From the NCBI GenBank assembly GCA_016791475.1, contig JAEUWI010000028.1:28641-92640 (forward strand): a DNA stretch of 64,000 nucleotides, written 5' to 3'. Every line of letters begins with the position of its first letter. Position 1 is the first letter of the stretch. The position numbers were made by a program, and so were the translations under genes. Source of the DNA: Candidatus Hydrogenedentota bacterium. Its GTDB lineage: Bacteria > Hydrogenedentota > Hydrogenedentia > Hydrogenedentales > JAEUWI01. Positions 62,901 through 64,000 of this stretch are shown in pieces. Under the pieces are notes generated by a model. That model worked only from the letters and a program-made list of their open reading frames with translations, searched no databases and was not told the DNA's origin.

Positions 62901-62929
62901 GGAACGACGTGCGGACTGCCCAACAATGA
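53912..62929 (+). CDS. Giant secreted TPR-repeat protein (3005 residues)
   Basis: A 3005-residue exported protein with signal peptide MRTLYAVIFLILAAAPVGAQ. Nearly the whole length consists of TPR-type helix pairs (for example ALNPNDLFALQELAEIYEENRMWDEAIAARQ and LPPNDVQL-like repeats), in the order of 70 or more by periodicity. At residues ~980-1011 the repeats are broken by an alternating Met-Asn tract, followed by an Arg/Gly-rich stretch (RPYRSRGGFGGYRSRGYG). The last ~140 residues form a beta-sandwich-like domain (FLVKLESPDVRTVTLAIGSSDQIRLWVNEGEVY). GAGGAG lies before the ATG. Possibly a periplasmic scaffold for an assembly or export system; no enzymatic motif seen. Confidence 0.88.
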   Translation: MRTLYAVIFLILAAAPVGAQEEGAGAVVLEERDRLIRERYEQVLQRDPLQDAAFDRVYESYMLGEGVDGWLKKLAPAEGQTETTGGLVLRGRILARQFKSGEAVEALSKARELGEASPAFNALLGRLYYETGKDDDAIALLGTALDATESPEQRSEICRMLGSVYLRSGKRAEAAAVWERIAALNPNDLFALQELAEIYEENRMWDEAIAARQRIIAAASKDPYRQCHAWRAIGQSLLAKDDHAGAIAAFEQGLALAAPGNWLHEDLKGRLVGVYESRGDLEGLSAYLEARIAQDPTDLSLSELLADVALRHEDTAKAETLLKDIIARAPGRVSALEMLISLYHRADRMDEVAATFEALIAQYPAEPDYVRRLGEAWLEHKAPEKALETWRRVVGDGSVAGNHAQLAEWLERSEFFPEAAAAYEAALALRPDREWRLRLASLKYDMGEEEAALAAWQAAAAPEDTPAGEVAEIAAILLSKEFKAEAEALYSRAMALEPDNLDHVLAYARLLTAREDHAGAVAQYTRLAEQDTSEYLKNEGERGLLDAYEALGTLDQQRKAWEEAIVRAPGDTTARLKLARLYARLGNRPGVVKLYEECVAIDPARIEFQRLLAGAYKENRQTEKAIEAIEGLMSKDAERSQAYLRDLLALYGTSGRPQEAIRSAEKLVELSPSSPEARTALAQAYLRNGEPEKGLQQYRNLVQLDGAQSAYYREFGDALQQFGSLGEAQEIYRKMLETATDDNTRLDAVNRLATVYVRNGQRDVLLSEFQRRVSAAPKSLAAYQELAAVYRAAGDLRGAMETLERARGEVEDRDAVLRLVMTEAYQAGDHQKVLAVYEELLARSAQPTPQDLDRLAGAYAQVGRMDDAITVWERITRENPDDAAVQLQVARQLEAYGLYDEANARTERALEIDPYDHNLRFDYAQQLIGFNEIDKGLEQLKKILDIGERPEAPQTNGTQPPATARPPANFPSFPAFQGGMSMNMNMNINMNMNMNMNMNMNMNMNMNMNMGFSRPYRSRGGFGGYRSRGYGQSFNDVRQQVVQTMVHLSRQLDETESMVDTYRKRIEAQPENIDARRDYLLVCEASEQPELALEAARELSALQPEDLSLRWRIFGYLQQLQRRDEAIAMAKEMSQQPDTNLAGQARLMHIRLLAESERYGEAEAVLAELTAEAPEKAQIYLQVAASFQRAENQETADQLYQKAAELDPRFLNAALTGRARLRQERGDAAGARDLYIEAVFAPTAEAVPNMFQAQRNFPTPLYMPQGSRRGRQSGGNISMLQGYNFPVTDHQRAQALNEAYRLTSTPEEFAPVIERLRAEAEKYATAESDEARQEASNFAYFYVACLRNTERDSEAVQAVEALLARRPGDFLLQNFRLFLLDEQGRFDEMLGGYTEIETSNPALAGEVARARLQLALAQEDIAALPALYRALPDTPIGGTVRGNVGMRANHLSQVVRTLENGGARAEARALLEEELARSRDAGILIQLSRSSAAEHRYDEAIAYAREAYEKQGAVRGRGQNFQYTMNAMSLQTQGLYGLETLWNAYREAGREQELITDFESRLEGQPTSVTLRESLIGLYMESRQYDLARTQMEKLLELRPNDVQLKVRYAGLLESNNDPAGALAVLESVVAARPSASRNITGEIRRLYKDLGKKEELAALEQRVKREARTVNELQELAQQLGQEREYLQAAELLQRALRIEPQNVWLTFQIGDYYWQAGNKSEAAAEYLKLYQPTSPQAGIQVDTGRTPEIIQRIAEAGRLEELKAIAAATHADEYTARSLKILAALIARHEGRAAEAEQLLKSIATANADQQVSTLLAGLAEARGDLAAAIQYLESVGKVAGQTDYQRLAMLYLRAGEPEKSLQTWKKFAEQHGGNFGHDQAIRALSEAGADEVVVPYFKEVFTSIPASDPARHELAESIIRLNEARGRYESLIDSEIFSTETKTTADLARRYAGDLENLPGLARRRIEPIAARFPENRELQALYADTLQKSGDLAGAIAIYEKLLGDTEFDKDFGDRFSGMLRESGNIDAWREFALNRARRPNPYENVVREASQALIETGRRGELAAFREEVLANSEPGQHSRLRAGFAEFDAERGDVVGARATLKALMEQSNDRYIQARYLQFLIVRGFHAEAGQQYAQWPEEVRDTVFQELRSRGVMGALLASGNTEAAWKELLRGVLRREAGHDPAGYQLAQELRALGDFCNHVVPASVVDGYIDAIRKQPVLSKTDRFVLAWWEINRGRWPAALELLGDYRDERMFQELIERAKDLLPQDLRQETLEKPVAAPAASSEAEAVAATPEATPQARIEAARELANNGKAQEAIALLDAVTLSESDSELLQQRAQAYRAANAPEKAAADLAALLVRQPDYRNVRVKLAECLALAGKPAEAMAAWREAGEPVNTEFARVLLDKSCFAEALEVLGDAGTEGGWAVDVALLRARALEGTGQIEAMVASLESVYHDLNANGQEGLVSKLGTQLEKSATWQTLLGTDSLKSNAFVNHVLLSMTRNVNPDTAGRLRDALLTRIDSSSIAHRDDAENFSLVLRESGQRDQAVAVLVAAAKHPRTSRHSDRVLVDALYNLEARSEAAGMLIELSRTNPEILTHDPAYGLYRAEELEDPAMRDALFDRVAELAPTDAMATYVAAFKAWYGPDKAAGLAALTAFADAPGAQSPHLFRLADLFRAQGEDALAIKCLERLAGGDYGDEVQDRALLTQISFKRKAGDPAGALELFSRLLPAPLPMRSEAWQEIASYFSELPYETVEPLIVAKIQASPEQPGVGDLAALRAALASRHGLPVPALDPASLGVPAAREAEVRLLGNLITSWASSDIAETNDWSEMARDLDGEVSALLRGEDVPLPPSREWRALEEGDSYPSLLVGRMSGGFSGSWGTRGASEFLVKLESPDVRTVTLAIGSSDQIRLWVNEGEVYSNRSGRLNLLDTDRVEVALKQGINWVFVRCRHGQEVNSGVFSLAIVSGAEGLRVVMPSLPARDEGRNDVRTAQQ
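56849..56943 (+). repeat. Met-Asn coding microsatellite in the TPR giant
   Basis: About 95 bases of ATGAAC/ATGAAT hexamers (one ATAAAC variant) encoding alternating Met-Asn. The codons shift from AAC to AAT along the array. In-frame copy-number change would alter the length of this insert between TPR blocks. Confidence 0.93.
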
Positions 62930-62940
62930 AGCCGGGCCGC

Positions 62941-62961
62941 CGGGCGCAGCAGTTGCGCCCG
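62941..62961. terminator. Hairpin between convergent TPR and hsp20 genes
   Basis: An 8-bp perfect G/C stem (CGGGCGCA at 62941-62948, complement 62954-62961), loop GCAGT, in the 63-base convergent gap. No T tract; bidirectional terminator by position. Confidence 0.4.
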
Positions 62962-62992
62962 CGCGGCCGCGGCGGAGTGGGGCGATGGGAGA

Positions 62993-63550
62993 TCAGGCGA
63001 CTTTGACGTCGATCTGCTTTGTGGGTAGCGCGGCGGCGGCGCGGCGGGGCACCGTAAGCGTGAGCACGCCTTTCTTACAGGCCGCCTGGATGCCTTCCGC
63101 ATCGGCGTCCTCCGGCAGGGAGAGGCGGCGCTCGAAAGAGCCGTAGGAGCGCTCCACGCAGTAGTAGTGATCCTTCTTCTCTTCTTTTTTCTGCTCCTTC
63201 TTTCCCCGGATTACCAGCGTGTCGCCCGTGATTTGTACCTCGATCTGGTTCTCGTCCACACCGGGTAATTCCGCCGAAATCGTGTACGACTTATCGGTGG
63301 CGGCGATGTCGACGGACGGCTTCAGCCACGCAGTAGTGTCGGGGACACGAAGGGTGTTCCAAAGCGGGGATGGGGCATAGGGAAAACCCTGAAGCAGATT
63401 ATCGAAGAGTTGGTCGAATTCCTCGTGGAACCGGGCAAGGGGCGCTGGATAGGCATTCGCGGAGCCACCCCGCGTCACCGGGAGTGGACGAGACCCATTC
63501 TCCTGTTCAGACTTGAACCAGTTCCAGGGAGCAAGTTGCTTGAGTTCCAT
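62993..63550 (-). CDS. Small heat-shock protein, Hsp20 family
   Basis: A 185-residue cytosolic chaperone. The N-terminal arm contains ARFHEEFDQLFDNLL. The alpha-crystallin domain (~75-180) has PSVDIAATDKSYTISAELPGVDENQIEVQITGDTLVIRG, YYCVERSYGSFERRLSLPEDAD and the family motif KKGVLTLTVPRR. An extra Lys/Glu-rich loop (KKEQKKEEKKD, ~116-126) sits in the position of the beta-5/beta-6 loop. AAGGAG lies before the ATG at 63550. It stops protein aggregation under stress; usually heat-regulated, but no CIRCE element or sigma32-like site is apparent upstream. Confidence 0.93.
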   Translation of the reverse strand: MELKQLAPWNWFKSEQENGSRPLPVTRGGSANAYPAPLARFHEEFDQLFDNLLQGFPYAPSPLWNTLRVPDTTAWLKPSVDIAATDKSYTISAELPGVDENQIEVQITGDTLVIRGKKEQKKEEKKDHYYCVERSYGSFERRLSLPEDADAEGIQAACKKGVLTLTVPRRAAAALPTKQIDVKVA

Positions 63551-64000
63551 GGTGAAATCTCCTTTTCTTTTCCTTTCCTTCGGTTGTCAGTTTGGCCCGG
63601 CGTAATTTCCGGCTCCGTTTTTTAACTATCAAATACCGTGCCAACGCGATTGCCCAATAAACCATCGGTTTCCGGGCGCTTTCGATTGTGCAGCCAGCCC
63701 CACAATGCGTTTACTGCTTCAGAATCGAACGCGACTGATTCATTTCCAAACGAAGCAACACGCCAGCCGTCTGAATCCAGAAATCGATCTAACGACGAAT
63801 GGACTTGGAGCAGCCTCCGGCCGCAACTAGAACTTGGACCACGGAGACACGGAGGCACGGAGAAAAAGAGAAGCTTTTGGAGGCGCCTGTGCCCGTTCGC
63901 AGCAAGCTTGTGTTCCACAGGGGGGTAGTGTCAAATAGTTTCTGTAAATACTGTCCACTTGGGTAGTGTTTGCTGTTTTGTTGTTTTCAGTAGGCCCCAC
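63551..64000. other. Terminal intergenic region with repeats; no supported gene
   Basis: 450 bases without a convincing gene. It holds a short CACGGAG-type repeat (about 63838-63866, ACCACGGAGACACGGAGGCA) of the kind common between genes in this genome. A direct repeat GGGTAGTGT occurs at 63923-63931 and 63961-63969, which may be the edge of an insertion sequence lying beyond the window. Confidence 0.5.

Noticed and set aside
63622..63918. 98-codon minus-strand frame near the window end
   Set aside because: Part of it (FFSVPPCLRG) is just the translation of a CACGGAG-type intergenic repeat and the rest has no recognisable similarity. It could be a gene remnant, but I cannot support it.

Overview
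The window is a high-G+C (roughly 60 percent, estimated by eye) bacterial chromosome segment with about 39 supportable protein genes and no rRNA or tRNA genes that I could recognise. Gene content points to a Planctomycetes/Lentisphaerae/Hydrogenedentota-type bacterium. The markers are two DUF1559-like prepilin-type proteins, a DUF1549/DUF1553 cytochrome paired with a Tat-type DUF1501 protein, Tat-type Gfo/Idh/MocA oxidoreductases, a ThuA-like protein, a MoxR-DUF58-BatA-DUF4159 cluster, and a lipoprotein with a long Gly-Glu linker. Candidatus Hydrogenedentota is my best guess, by inference only; no marker gene in the window settles it.

Layout. 1-4596 (+) is an mrp/mnh multisubunit Na+/H+ antiporter operon, with subunit A cut by the window edge, followed by B, C, D, E, F and G. 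4814-7876 (+) is a secreted heparinase II/III-like polysaccharide lyase. 7993-13792 (-) is a pyruvate dehydrogenase operon (aceE-aceF-lpd). 14088-14861 (-) is a NagD-type HAD phosphatase. 15007-21186 (-) is a 2059-residue multidomain lipoprotein and 21452-22684 (-) a secreted glycoside-hydrolase-like protein. 23229-36294 (+) is a probable long operon: MoxR ATPase, DUF58, BatA-like VWA protein, a second VWA protein, a DUF4175-like coiled-coil membrane protein, a small secreted protein, a DUF4159 protein, a metallophosphatase/tetraheme cytochrome lipoprotein and a thioredoxin. 36417-39834 (-) holds two Gfo/Idh/MocA proteins and a RidA-like protein. 40060-40485 (+) is arfB. 40567-43033 holds two divergent DUF1559-like genes. 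43156-45028 holds a phytase and a convergent ThuA protein. 45163-45935 (-) is a small HEPN-like two-gene unit. 45984-50515 (-) is the DUF1553/DUF1501 pair. 50717-53652 (-) holds a Kelch-type propeller protein and a CotH-kinase lipoprotein. 53912-62929 (+) is a 3005-residue secreted TPR protein. 62993-63550 (-) is a small heat-shock protein.

Physiology suggested: aerobic chemoheterotrophic metabolism (homodimeric-type pyruvate dehydrogenase, periplasmic cytochromes), sodium/proton homeostasis by Mrp, polysaccharide and phytate degradation, and a large exported, Tat- or lipid-anchored proteome.

The most unusual property is the gaps between genes. Many contain short-period tandem repeats (9-nt units of several sequence families, 7-nt units) often set out as inverted arms, plus larger inverted repeats. 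In three consecutive genes (32970, 33942 and 35413) these elements sit in frame at the 5' end. In two of them the 9-nt array itself encodes the hydrophobic core of the signal peptide as SFx/SLx tripeptides. At 36.29, 36.42 and 51.98 kb, heptamer repeats overlap or abut stop codons. Recurrent capture of intergenic repeats as coding sequence, especially as secretion signals, is the observation I would follow up first.
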